A DNA stretch of 64,000 bases from Pseudomonas viridiflava (GTDB lineage: Bacteria > Pseudomonadota > Gammaproteobacteria > Pseudomonadales > Pseudomonadaceae): contig NZ_UPSE01000198.1 in NCBI RefSeq assembly GCF_900573885.1, positions 124,001 to 188,000 on the forward strand, in the 5' to 3' direction. The notes beneath the pieces are model-generated. The model was not told the DNA's origin, made no database searches, and was given only the letters and a program-made list of their open reading frames with translations. Positions 7,800 to 16,109 of this stretch are shown in pieces (position 1 is the stretch's first letter; each line of letters opens with the position of its first letter). Both the position numbers and the translations under genes were made by a program.

Positions 7800-8972
7800 T
7801 TAGCGATTGCGCCCCAACGCCTCATGGCTGCTGACCCAATCCCCAGCCAGAATCGCCGAGGTCAACGATACATCGCCGGCCAGCACCACGGCAGCGATGA
7901 TTTCCGCAAGCTTGTCGGCCTTGCCGGTGCCGTAGCAGTCGAGCATTTGCAGGCATTCGCGCTGGGTTGGCAGGCTGGTGCCGCCGCCATGGGTGGCGCA
8001 GATTACGGCGGGCAGGGTGACGGACCAGTAGTAGTCGCCGTTATCCAGCAGTTGGCCGTAGGTGATGCCGCCGTGGGATTCAGCCACATTGGCGGCGTCT
8101 TGCCCGGTGGCGATAAACAGCGCCGCCAGGCCGTTGGCCGAATGCGCGCCGCTGTAGGCTGCGCCCGATTGAATGGCGCCAACGGCGGCAATCTGCCGGT
8201 AGCGGTAGAGGTTGGCCGGGTCCACGCGCAGCAGTTCATGAGCCACTTCGCGCTTGAGGGTGAATTCGGCGATTACCCGTTTGCCACGGGTTTGAATCAT
8301 GTTCATGGCCGAGTGTTTTTTGTCGGTGTCGATGGCGCCGGAAAGAATGTAGCGCGGCTTCAGCGGGTGATTGGCCTTGATCCATTCGCAGGCGGCGTAG
8401 GTCGCCTTGCTGGTCATGTTCTGCCCGGCCGCATCGCCGGTGGTGTAGCAGAAACGGGTGTAAAGCATGTTCGCCACGGGGTACTGCTCGATCTCGAACA
8501 GCTTGCCGCTGCGGGTGGTGGTTTCGGTGACGGCTTTGATGGTTTCGAACTCGCTCACCAGCCAGGCGCCGAATTCGCGGGCCTGCAACGCGTCGTTGAA
8601 CATGAACACCGGGGCGCGCTGCATGGAGTGTTTGACCACGGTGGTTTTCACCCCGCCCGAGGCGCTGATGGCGCGCATGCCACGGCTGTAGCTGGCGAGC
8701 AACGTGCCTTCGGTGGTGGCCATGGGAATGTAGAAATCGCCACGGGCGTGTTCGCCCTCAATGCGCAGCGGGCCGGCCAGGCCCAGGGGCATTTGCACCA
8801 CGCCGATAAAATTCTCGATGTTGCCGCGCGTTACTTCCGGGTCGATGGCGTACTGGCCGACGGTGTCCAGCGAGGCACCGGTTTGCGCCTTGATGAACTC
8901 GCGGCGCACGGTGGCCTGTTCGGTGGAGTAATCATTCTCGGGGTGACGGGGAATCGGAACGCCTCTGGACAT
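7800..8972 (-). CDS. Class I-type HMG-CoA reductase
   Basis: About 390 residues, catalytic core only. Class I signatures are clear: ENFIGVVQMPLGLAGPL (substrate loop), MATTEGTLLAS with catalytic Glu, DTDKKHSAMN with catalytic Lys, GDAAGQNMTSKAT and GQDAANVAESHGGIT with catalytic Asp, and SSHEALGRNR at the C-terminus with the His equivalent to human His866. The start at 8972 (or 8975) fits AGGAG upstream; the frame is open to 8999. It would interconvert HMG-CoA and mevalonate. No mevalonate, lyase or isoprenoid gene is near, so pathway and direction are unknown. Pseudomonas mevalonii MvaA belongs to the other class. Confidence 0.8.
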   Translation of the reverse strand: MSRGVPIPRHPENDYSTEQATVRREFIKAQTGASLDTVGQYAIDPEVTRGNIENFIGVVQMPLGLAGPLRIEGEHARGDFYIPMATTEGTLLASYSRGMRAISASGGVKTTVVKHSMQRAPVFMFNDALQAREFGAWLVSEFETIKAVTETTTRSGKLFEIEQYPVANMLYTRFCYTTGDAAGQNMTSKATYAACEWIKANHPLKPRYILSGAIDTDKKHSAMNMIQTRGKRVIAEFTLKREVAHELLRVDPANLYRYRQIAAVGAIQSGAAYSGAHSANGLAALFIATGQDAANVAESHGGITYGQLLDNGDYYWSVTLPAVICATHGGGTSLPTQRECLQMLDCYGTGKADKLAEIIAAVVLAGDVSLTSAILAGDWVSSHEALGRNR

Positions 8973-9126
8973 CATGCTCTCCTGCATAGTCGTGCTCACT
9001 GCACGGTCGGTCGAATCAGCCTAGGTGAAAATCCGTGCCCCGCAGTGTGCCCAACGGCCAGCGCATCGGCTTGCCCGACCGCGCCAATCAGGTGATCGAG
9101 CACGTCAATCTGCGCAGCGCCCGGCG

Positions 9127-9140
9127 CTCGGTTTTCCGAA
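9127..9140. promoter_or_regulatory. Putative AauR activator site
   Basis: CTCGGTTTTCCGAA is one base off TTCGGNNNNCCGAA, the motif I remember for the acidic amino acid regulator AauR. A weaker copy, GTCGGAAAGCCGGA, lies at 9158-9171. Both are about 80-120 bases upstream of the sigma54 promoter, a normal distance for an enhancer. Confidence 0.5.
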
Positions 9141-9246
9141 CGCGGTCCGATGAAGTAGTCGGAAAGCCGGACGTTTCGCGTAGGGAAATTCCGCATGCCT
9201 GATAAAAACCCTATGTAAATCAATGTGTTGATCAGATGTGTCGGCC

Positions 9247-9263
9247 TTGGCACAAGACATGCT
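9247..9263 (+). promoter_or_regulatory. Sigma54 promoter of the acidic amino acid transporter
   Basis: TTGGCACAAGACATGCT carries GG at 9249-9250 and GC at 9261-9262 with ten bases between, matching the -24/-12 consensus TGGCAC-N5-TTGCW with one mismatch. Transcription would begin near 9274, giving a leader of about 100 bases before aatJ. This agrees with the NtrC-type activator encoded downstream. Confidence 0.75.
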
Positions 9264-9372
9264 CTATCCCCAATGACTGCTCGTTACGCCAGCCGCTACC
9301 GGTGGCGAGCCGGCAACGCACAAAAGGGCCAGCGAACTGGCTCCATAAAAAAAACAACATTGAGGAAATTTG

Positions 9373-10287
9373 ATGCGCATCGTCCCCCATCTCCTGGGCG
9401 CAGCCATGGCCGCCGCTCTGCTTGCTCCCCACGCTGTTGCCGCCGAACTGACCGGCACCCTGAAAAAGATCAAAGAATCCGGCGTGATCACCCTCGGTCA
9501 CCGTGACGCCTCGATTCCGTTCTCCTACATTGCCGACGCAAGCGGCAAGCCGATTGGCTACTCCCACGACCTGCAACTGAAAATTGTCGAAGCGCTGAAG
9601 AAAGACCTCGACATGCCCGACCTCAAGGTCAAGTACAACCTGGTCACTTCGCAAACCCGTATCCCGTTGGTGCAAAACGGCACCGTGGACGTGGAATGCG
9701 GCTCCACCACCAACAACGTGGAACGCCAGCAGCAGGTCGATTTCTCCGTGGGCATTTTCGAGATCGGCACGCGTCTGCTGTCGAAGAAAGACTCGGTCTA
9801 CAAAGACTTCGCCGACCTCAAAGGCAAGAACGTGGTGACCACTGCGGGCACCACCTCCGAGCGCATTCTCAAGTCCATGAACGCCGACAAGCAGATGGGC
9901 ATGAACGTGATTTCGGCCAAGGATCACGGCGAGTCGTTCCAGATGCTGGAGTCGGGTCGCGCCGTGGCCTTCATGATGGACGACGCCTTGCTGGCCGGCG
10001 AAGCCGCCAAGGCCAAGCGCGCCGATGACTGGGCCGTGACCGGCACGCCGCAGTCGTACGAAATTTACGGCTGCATGGTGCGCAAGGGCGATGCGCCGTT
10101 CAAAAAGGCTGTGGATGACGCCATTGTCGGCGTGTACAAGTCGGGCGAAATCAACGCCATTTTCGAAAAATGGTTTATGCAGCCCATCCCGCCAAAAGGC
10201 CTGAACCTGAACTTCCCGATGAGCGAAGAACTCAAGGGCCTGATCGCCAACCCGACTGACAAAGCGGCTGACGACAAAAAGTCCTGA
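9373..10287 (+). CDS. aatJ: Periplasmic glutamate/aspartate-binding protein
   Basis: 304 residues, solute-binding protein family 3. A signal peptide (MRIVPHLLGAAMAAALLAPHAVA, cut after VAA) exports it. The mature part begins LTGTLKKIKESGVITLGHRDASIPFSY split over residues 25-52, and has TNNVERQQQVDFS near 115-127, both classic for GltI/AatJ. GAGGA at 9362-9366 supports the ATG at 9373, three bases inside an open TTG. It captures Glu/Asp for the permease encoded next. A hairpin after it probably gives it higher expression than the permease genes. Confidence 0.9.
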   Translation: MRIVPHLLGAAMAAALLAPHAVAAELTGTLKKIKESGVITLGHRDASIPFSYIADASGKPIGYSHDLQLKIVEALKKDLDMPDLKVKYNLVTSQTRIPLVQNGTVDVECGSTTNNVERQQQVDFSVGIFEIGTRLLSKKDSVYKDFADLKGKNVVTTAGTTSERILKSMNADKQMGMNVISAKDHGESFQMLESGRAVAFMMDDALLAGEAAKAKRADDWAVTGTPQSYEIYGCMVRKGDAPFKKAVDDAIVGVYKSGEINAIFEKWFMQPIPPKGLNLNFPMSEELKGLIANPTDKAADDKKS

Positions 10288-10304
10288 TCCCTCTCTGACC
10301 GTAC

Positions 10305-10331
10305 CTCCCGAGTGCGCCACGCGCTCGGGAG
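10305..10331 (+). terminator. Intercistronic hairpin after aatJ
   Basis: CTCCCGAG (10305-10312) pairs perfectly with CTCGGGAG (10324-10331). There is no T tract, so it is more likely an mRNA-stabilising or attenuating hairpin than a full stop; this is usual after binding-protein genes in ABC operons. Confidence 0.55.
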
Positions 10332-10400
10332 ACTGCTGCGTGCCGTTTGCGCGGACCGTGGCGAGCCTGTGTTTTTCGAACGATCCGAGGGGAGACCCGA

Positions 10401-11147
10401 ATGAATTACAAATGGGACTGGAATGTGTTTTTCAGGTCCACCGGCGTGGGCAGCGAGACCTATCTCGACTGGTTCATTTCCGGCCTGGGCTGGACCATCG
10501 CCATCGCCATCGTGGCCTGGATTATCGCGCTGCTGCTGGGCTCGGTGCTCGGCATCATGCGCACCATGCCAAACCGTCTGGTGGCGGGCATCGCTACCTG
10601 TTACGTGGAACTGTTTCGCAACGTGCCGCTGCTGGTGCAGCTGTTTATCTGGTACTTCCTGGTGCCTGATCTGCTGCCGCAAAACCTGCAGGACTGGTAC
10701 AAGCAAGACTTGAATCCCACCACCTCGGCTTACCTGAGCGTGGTCGTTTGCCTGGGCCTGTTCACCGCCGCGCGGGTGTGCGAGCAAGTGCGCACCGGCA
10801 TTCAGGCGCTGCCCCGTGGTCAGGAGTCCGCCGCACGAGCCATGGGCTTCAGCCTGGCGCAAATCTACTGGAACGTGCTGCTGCCGCAGGCTTACCGCAT
10901 CATTATTCCGCCGCTTACTTCCGAGTTCTTGAACGTGTTCAAAAACTCCTCGGTCGCCTCCTTGATCGGCCTTATGGAGCTGCTCGCGCAGACCAAACAG
11001 ACCGCCGAGTTTTCCGCCAACCTGTTCGAGGCGTTCACCCTCGCCACGCTGATCTACTTCACCCTGAACATGAGCCTGATGTTGCTTATGCGCGTGGTGG
11101 AGAAAAAGGTCGCGGTGCCAGGCCTGATTTCCGTAGGGGGTAAGTAA
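10401..11147 (+). CDS. aatQ: Glutamate/aspartate ABC transporter permease 1
   Basis: 248 residues, inner-membrane permease of the His/Glu family. The start at 10401 follows GAGGGGA and gives the conserved opening MNYKWDWNVFF; an upstream GTG is open but unlikely. Several hydrophobic helices are seen (about 25-55, 75-95, 120-140, 180-240). The ATPase-contacting EAA loop is around residues 145-175 (GIQALPRGQESAARAMGFS then LPQAYRIIIPP). Its stop overlaps the next start (TAATG). Pairs with AatM to form the channel. Confidence 0.88.
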   Translation: MNYKWDWNVFFRSTGVGSETYLDWFISGLGWTIAIAIVAWIIALLLGSVLGIMRTMPNRLVAGIATCYVELFRNVPLLVQLFIWYFLVPDLLPQNLQDWYKQDLNPTTSAYLSVVVCLGLFTAARVCEQVRTGIQALPRGQESAARAMGFSLAQIYWNVLLPQAYRIIIPPLTSEFLNVFKNSSVASLIGLMELLAQTKQTAEFSANLFEAFTLATLIYFTLNMSLMLLMRVVEKKVAVPGLISVGGK

Positions 11148-11818
11148 TGGAACTGGACTTCTCGGGCATCGTTCCGTCCCTGCCGGGTTTGTGGAACGGC
11201 ATGATCCTGACCCTGCAGCTGATGGCGCTGGGCGTGGTCGGCGGCATTGTTCTCGGCACGCTGCTGGCGCTGATGCGCCTGTCGCACAACAAGCTGCTGG
11301 CCAATCTGGCCGGCGCCTACGTCAACTACTTCCGTTCGATTCCGCTGCTGCTGGTCATCACCTGGTTCTACCTGGCCGTGCCGTTCGTGCTGCGCTGGAT
11401 CACCGGTGAAGACACGCCCATCGGCGCATTCGCTTCGTGCATCGTCGCCTTCATGATGTTTGAAGCCGCGTACTTCTGCGAAATCGTGCGCGCCGGTGTG
11501 CAGTCGATTCCCAAGGGTCAGATGGGCGCTGCGCAGGCGCTGGGCATGACATACGGTCAGGTGATGCGCCTGATCATTCTGCCCCAGGCCTTTCGCAAGA
11601 TGACGCCGCTGCTGTTGCAGCAAAGCATCATCCTGTTCCAGGACACCTCGCTGGTTTATGCCGTCGGCCTGGTGGACTTCCTCAACGCCTCGCGCGCCAG
11701 CGGCGACATTATCGGGCGCTCCAACGAGTTCCTGATTTTCGCCGGGGTTACCTATTTCACCATCAGCTTTGCCGCCTCGCTCCTGGTCAAGCATCTGCAA
11801 AAGAGGTTCGCCGTATGA
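11147..11818 (+). CDS. aatM: Glutamate/aspartate ABC transporter permease 2
   Basis: 223 residues, partner permease. The first helix begins at about 20 ([20 protein letters not shown]). [19 protein letters not shown] is the conserved amino-acid permease segment, and the EAA loop reads [18 protein letters not shown] then [12 protein letters not shown] (about 123-155). The 3' end overlaps the ATPase gene by four bases (ATGA), so all four transporter genes are coupled except across the aatJ hairpin. Confidence 0.88.
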   Translation: MELDFSGIVPSLPGLWNGMILTLQLMALGVVGGIVLGTLLALMRLSHNKLLANLAGAYVNYFRSIPLLLVITWFYLAVPFVLRWITGEDTPIGAFASCIVAFMMFEAAYFCEIVRAGVQSIPKGQMGAAQALGMTYGQVMRLIILPQAFRKMTPLLLQQSIILFQDTSLVYAVGLVDFLNASRASGDIIGRSNEFLIFAGVTYFTISFAASLLVKHLQKRFAV

Positions 11819-12549
11819 TCTCCATCAAGAACGTCAACAAGTGGTATGGCGACTTCCAGGTGCTGACTGACTGCAGCACCGAAGTCCAGAAAGGCGAAGT
11901 GATCGTGGTGTGCGGGCCGTCGGGCTCGGGCAAATCCACCTTGATCAAATGCGTCAACGCGCTGGAGCCGTTTCAAAAGGGCGACATTGTGGTCGACGGC
12001 ACGTCCATCGCCGACCCGAAAACAAACCTGCCGAAACTGCGTTCGCGCGTGGGCATGGTGTTCCAGCATTTCGAGCTGTTCCCGCACCTGACCATTACCG
12101 AAAACCTGACCATCGCGCAGATCAAAGTGCTCGGCCGCAGCAAGGAAGAGGCGACCGCCAAGGGCCTGCAACTGCTCGAGCGGGTTGGCCTGTCGGCGCA
12201 CGCCCACAAGCACCCGGGCCAGCTTTCCGGCGGTCAGCAGCAGCGCGTCGCCATTGCCCGTGCGCTGGCAATGGACCCCATCGTCATGCTGTTCGACGAA
12301 CCCACCTCAGCGCTTGACCCGGAAATGGTCAACGAAGTGCTCGACGTAATGGTGCAGCTGGCCCAGGAAGGCATGACCATGATGTGCGTAACCCACGAAA
12401 TGGGCTTCGCCCGCAAAGTGGCCGACCGCGTGATCTTCATGGACGCCGGCACAATCATCGAAGACTGCAAAAAAGAAGAATTCTTCGGCGACATCAACCA
12501 GCGAGCGGAACGGACCCAGCAGTTCTTGAACAAGATTTTGCAGCACTAA
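11815..12549 (+). CDS. aatP: Glutamate/aspartate ABC transporter ATPase
   Basis: 244 residues, cytoplasmic ATPase that energises uptake. Walker A is GPSGSGKST (about 34-42), Q-loop [11 protein letters not shown] (about 82-92), signature LSGGQQQR (about 139-146), Walker [13 protein letters not shown] (about 158-169), and switch His in VTHEMGFA (about 194). All are intact. It lies in front of the aauS sensor gene, separated by a palindromic repeat. Confidence 0.92.
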   Translation: MISIKNVNKWYGDFQVLTDCSTEVQKGEVIVVCGPSGSGKSTLIKCVNALEPFQKGDIVVDGTSIADPKTNLPKLRSRVGMVFQHFELFPHLTITENLTIAQIKVLGRSKEEATAKGLQLLERVGLSAHAHKHPGQLSGGQQQRVAIARALAMDPIVMLFDEPTSALDPEMVNEVLDVMVQLAQEGMTMMCVTHEMGFARKVADRVIFMDAGTIIEDCKKEEFFGDINQRAERTQQFLNKILQH

Positions 12550-12577
12550 ATAGCCGCGAGCGTGCACGTACGTAGAC

Positions 12578-12660
12578 GTAGGTTGGGTTGAGCGCAGCGA
12601 AGCCCAACAATCGGGTCGGAGTCCGCTGTTGGGCTTCGCCTTTGGCTCAACCCAACCTAC
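12578..12660. repeat. Large inverted repeat (Pseudomonas-type REP pair)
   Basis: The left arm begins GTAGGTTGGGTTGAGC and continues to GAAGCCCAACA; the right arm begins TGTTGGGCTTCG and ends GGCTCAACCCAACCTAC. The arms are about 32 bases with a few mismatches around a loop of about 20 bases. It fills most of the gap between aatP and aauS and can fold in RNA of either strand, so it may cap the transporter transcript. Confidence 0.7.
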
Positions 12661-12715
12661 CCCTGAAAAGGCGTTCGCGCAGTAGCCGTAGCTAGGTGCA
12701 CCAAAAGGTTATGTG

Positions 12716-14617
12716 ATGAAATGCGACTCTTCTCTTTATCGCGCCGTGTCGCCATCACTCGCCGTGAAACCCCGTCTGATCCGCCACCTGTTCCTCCCGC
12801 CGCTGGTCATCGCCCTGATGATCGGCCTGGGCTTTGCCGGCTTTTGGGCCAGTGAGCACGTCGCCATTCGCAGCCTCAGCGAGAACGGCCAGCGCCAGCT
12901 GGAACTGCATGCCCGCGCCGTGGAAAGCGAAATCAGCAAGTACACCTATCTGCCTAGCCTGCTGGAGCTTGAGTCCAGCGTGTCGGAATTGCTGGCCGAC
13001 CCGACACCGGAGCATCGCCAGGCCGTCAACGATTACCTCGAAGGCTTGAACCGTCGCAGCCGCAGCCGCGCCATTTACGTGATGGACACCGCTGGCCGCG
13101 TCATGGCCACCAGTAACTGGCGCGATGTCGACAGTTACCTCGGTGAAGACCTGTCCTTTCGTGCTTATTTTCAGAGCGCCATTCGCAGCCAGCCCGGGCG
13201 TTTTTATGGCATCGGCAGCACCAATGGCGAGCCCGGTTATTACTTGGCCCATGGCTTGGAAGAACACGGCAAAGTCATTGGCGTAGCCGTGGTGAAAGTG
13301 CGCCTGGAACCGCTGGAAGAACGCTGGCAGCGGGCGCGGCTGGAAGCGTTTGTCAGTGATGAAAACGGCATCATCATCCTCTCCAGTGACCCGGCGCGGC
13401 GTCTGAAGTCGGTTGTGCCGCTCAGTGATGAGATCAAAGAAAAGCTTGCCCGCAGCCTGCAGTACTACTGGTTTCCGCTCAACGAGCTGCAACCGCTGGA
13501 CCGCGAAAAGCTGGCCGAGGGCGAAGAGAAGCTGACCTTTCCGGCCAACGCCGAAGTGGGCGGCGACGAGGGCAATATCAGTTACCTGGCGCAAACCCGG
13601 CCGCTCAGCGACACGCCGTGGAACTTCACCCTGCTTACGCCCTTGCAAGACCTGCGACGCCAGGCCATCAATCAGGGCATTTTGCTGGCCGTGGGGTTTG
13701 CCTTCGTGGCGTTTCTGCTGATTGCCTGGAACGAGCGGCGCAAGGTCATCGCCACGCGCCTTGCCGCCCGTGAAGCCTTGCAGGAAGCCAACAACCAACT
13801 GGAGCGTCGGATTACCGAACGCACCGCCGACCTGCGCGCCAGCAACGAACGGCTCAAGGGCCAGATACGTGAGCGCCGCCAGGCCGAAGAAACGCTGCGC
13901 CGTTACCAGGACGAACTGGTACAGGCCGGCAAACTCGCCGCCATCGGCCAGATGTCCACGAGCATTGCCCATGAACTGAACCAGCCGCTGGCGGCGCTGC
14001 GCACGTTGTCTGGCAATACCGTGCGCTTTTTGCAGCGCGGGCAACTGGACGTGGCCAGCACCAACCTCACCACCATCAACGAACTGATCGACCGAATGGG
14101 CCGCATCACCGCAAGCCTTCGTTCCTTCGCCCGCCGCAGCGACGACAAGGGCCAGGCCTCGCTCGGCAAAGCCGTGGACGCCGCGCTGCAATTGCTCGGT
14201 GGTCGGCTGGACGACATGCGCCTGACCGTGCATCGCGACTTCGCCGATGTGCAGTTGCTGATTAACCAGACGCGCCTGGAACAGATTCTGGTCAACCTGA
14301 TCGGCAACGCCCTCGACGCCATGCAGGCGCAACCGCAGCCCGAGCTGTGGCTTGAAGGCGAGGTGCAAGCGGGCAAATATTTGCTGCGCGTGCGCGACAA
14401 CGGCCATGGCATCGATGCCGAGACGCGCAAACACCTGTTCGAGCCGTTCTTCACCACCAAGCCCGGCGAGCAAGGCCTGGGCCTTGGCCTGACGCTGTCG
14501 GCCAGCCTGGCCGCCGCAACCGGCGGGCACCTGGGCGTTGAACATCCGGCCGATGGTGGTACCACCTTCGTTCTCAGCTTGGCGTTAGCGAGCCCCAACC
14601 TTGGCGAGCCTGTATGA
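12716..14617 (+). CDS. aauS: Sensor histidine kinase for acidic amino acids
   Basis: 633 residues, DctB/AauS type. Transmembrane helix 1 is about residues 25-48 and helix 2 about 325-345; the region between is a periplasmic double-Cache sensor. A coiled coil (about 350-400) leads to the HisKA box SIAHELNQPLAALRT with the phosphorylated His, the N box NLIGNALDAM, G1 DNGHGI and G2 GLGLGLTLS. It should phosphorylate the response regulator, whose start overlaps its stop (ATGA). The start could be GTG at 12713 or ATG at 12716; AAAGG precedes both. Confidence 0.85.
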   Translation: MKCDSSLYRAVSPSLAVKPRLIRHLFLPPLVIALMIGLGFAGFWASEHVAIRSLSENGQRQLELHARAVESEISKYTYLPSLLELESSVSELLADPTPEHRQAVNDYLEGLNRRSRSRAIYVMDTAGRVMATSNWRDVDSYLGEDLSFRAYFQSAIRSQPGRFYGIGSTNGEPGYYLAHGLEEHGKVIGVAVVKVRLEPLEERWQRARLEAFVSDENGIIILSSDPARRLKSVVPLSDEIKEKLARSLQYYWFPLNELQPLDREKLAEGEEKLTFPANAEVGGDEGNISYLAQTRPLSDTPWNFTLLTPLQDLRRQAINQGILLAVGFAFVAFLLIAWNERRKVIATRLAAREALQEANNQLERRITERTADLRASNERLKGQIRERRQAEETLRRYQDELVQAGKLAAIGQMSTSIAHELNQPLAALRTLSGNTVRFLQRGQLDVASTNLTTINELIDRMGRITASLRSFARRSDDKGQASLGKAVDAALQLLGGRLDDMRLTVHRDFADVQLLINQTRLEQILVNLIGNALDAMQAQPQPELWLEGEVQAGKYLLRVRDNGHGIDAETRKHLFEPFFTTKPGEQGLGLGLTLSASLAAATGGHLGVEHPADGGTTFVLSLALASPNLGEPV

Positions 14618-15939
14618 ACACTGAACTCAGCGTGCTGATTGTTGAAGACGACCCCCACGTACTGCTCGGCTGCCAGCAGGCACTGGCCCTGGAAGACATT
14701 CCCTGCACCGGCGTCGGCAGCGCCGAGGAAGCGCTGGCGCAGGTGGGCGATAACTTTGCCGGCATTGTCATCAGCGATATCCGTCTGCCGGGCATCGACG
14801 GCCTGCAACTGCTCACCCAGCTCAAGGCCCGCGACCGCAGCCTGCCCGTGGTGCTGATCACCGGCCACGGCGACATCTCCATGGCCGTGGACGCGATGCA
14901 GAAGGGCGCCTACGACTTTATGGAGAAACCGTTTTCGCCAGAGCGCCTGGTAGACGTGGTGCGCCGCGCATTGGAGCAACGCAGCCTGGCGCGCGAGGTG
15001 TCGTCGTTGCGTCGGCAACTGGCCGAACGCAATTCCCTGGAAGGGCGGATCATCGGCCGCTCGCTGGCCATGCAGCAGCTGCGCGAACTCATCGCCAACG
15101 TTGCCGACACGTCGGCCAACGTCCTTATCGAAGGCGAGACCGGCACCGGCAAAGAACTGGTCGCCCGCTGCCTGCACGACTTCAGCCGTCGGCACAGCAA
15201 ACAGTTCGTTGCGCTGAACTGCGGCGGGCTGCCGGAAAACCTGTTCGAAAGCGAGATATTCGGCCATGAAGCCAACGCCTTCACCGGCGCCGGTAAACGC
15301 CGCATCGGCAAAATCGAACACGCCGACGGCGGCACCCTGTTCCTCGACGAAGTGGAAAGCATGCCGCTGCCGTTGCAGATAAAACTGCTGCGCGTGTTGC
15401 AGGAACGCACCCTTGAGCGCCTGGGCTCGAACCAGAGCGTGGCAGTGGACTGCCGGGTGATTGCCGCGACCAAAGCGGACCTCGACGAATCGAGCAAAGC
15501 CGGTGAATTTCGCAGCGACCTGTACTACCGCCTCAATGTCGTGACGCTGGAGCTGCCGCCGTTGCGCGAGCGCCGCGAAGACATCCTGCAACTGTTCGAA
15601 CATTTCCTGCAGCAATCGTCCCTCCGTTTCGACCGCACCGCGCCGGAGCTGGACAACCAGACGCTGTCCCACCTCATGAGCCACGACTGGCCCGGCAACG
15701 TACGCGAACTGCGCAACGTGGCCGAGCGCTTTGCCCTGGGGTTGCCGGCGTTCAAAAAAACCGGAGCGGGGAGCGGGCAGCCGTTGGCGTTTTCTGAAGC
15801 GGTGGAGGCGTTTGAACGCAATTTGTTGAGCGACGCGTTGCAGCGTAGCGGGGGGAACTTGAGCCAGGCGAGTTTGGAGTTGGGGATGGCCAAGACGACG
15901 TTGTTTGACAAGGTTCGCAAGTATGGGTTGGGGCAGTGA
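14614..15939 (+). CDS. aauR: Sigma54-dependent response regulator
   Basis: 441 residues, NtrC/DctD family. The receiver domain (about 1-120) has the acidic pair VEDDP and phosphoacceptor Asp in IVISDIRLPG. The AAA+ domain (about 145-375) has Walker A GETGTGKE, Walker B GGTLFLDEVE and an L1 loop reading NAFTGA in place of the usual GAFTGA. A Fis-type helix-turn-helix is at the C-terminus (GGNLSQASLELGMAKTTLFDKVRKYGL split). It should activate the sigma54 promoter before aatJ in response to Glu/Asp. Coupled to aauS by a four-base overlap. Confidence 0.88.
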   Translation: MNTELSVLIVEDDPHVLLGCQQALALEDIPCTGVGSAEEALAQVGDNFAGIVISDIRLPGIDGLQLLTQLKARDRSLPVVLITGHGDISMAVDAMQKGAYDFMEKPFSPERLVDVVRRALEQRSLAREVSSLRRQLAERNSLEGRIIGRSLAMQQLRELIANVADTSANVLIEGETGTGKELVARCLHDFSRRHSKQFVALNCGGLPENLFESEIFGHEANAFTGAGKRRIGKIEHADGGTLFLDEVESMPLPLQIKLLRVLQERTLERLGSNQSVAVDCRVIAATKADLDESSKAGEFRSDLYYRLNVVTLELPPLRERREDILQLFEHFLQQSSLRFDRTAPELDNQTLSHLMSHDWPGNVRELRNVAERFALGLPAFKKTGAGSGQPLAFSEAVEAFERNLLSDALQRSGGNLSQASLELGMAKTTLFDKVRKYGLGQ

Positions 15940-15964
15940 GGGCGGACACCGCCTGCAACCACTC

Positions 15965-16074
15965 CACCGTCATCCCCGCGCAGGCGGGGATCCAGAATGT
16001 TGCGACTTACGCGTTTCCCTGACAGAGCCAGGATCCCGAATCTTCGGACCGCCGCCTGCGCGGGGATGACGGTG
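15965..16074. repeat. Inverted repeat of the CATCCCCGCG type
   Basis: The first arm CACCGTCATCCCCGCGCAGG (15965-15984) is the reverse complement of the segment ending at 16074 (CCTGCGCGGGGATGACGGTG). About 70 bases lie between the arms. This is a REP-like dispersed repeat; a related half copy is at about 59309-59334. It separates the convergent aauR gene and the first unknown paralogue. Confidence 0.7.
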
Positions 16075-16109
16075 TCGCGTACAAAATCTCGTGCACAACC
16101 TCAAACCCC

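Noticed and set aside
12755..14545. 596-codon minus-strand frame over the sensor kinase gene
   Set aside because: Shadow of the kinase gene; no domain or start signal.
15965..16074. Inverted repeat considered as ends of a small mobile element
   Set aside because: The 70 bases between the arms encode nothing and no target duplication is seen; a dispersed REP-like repeat is simpler.
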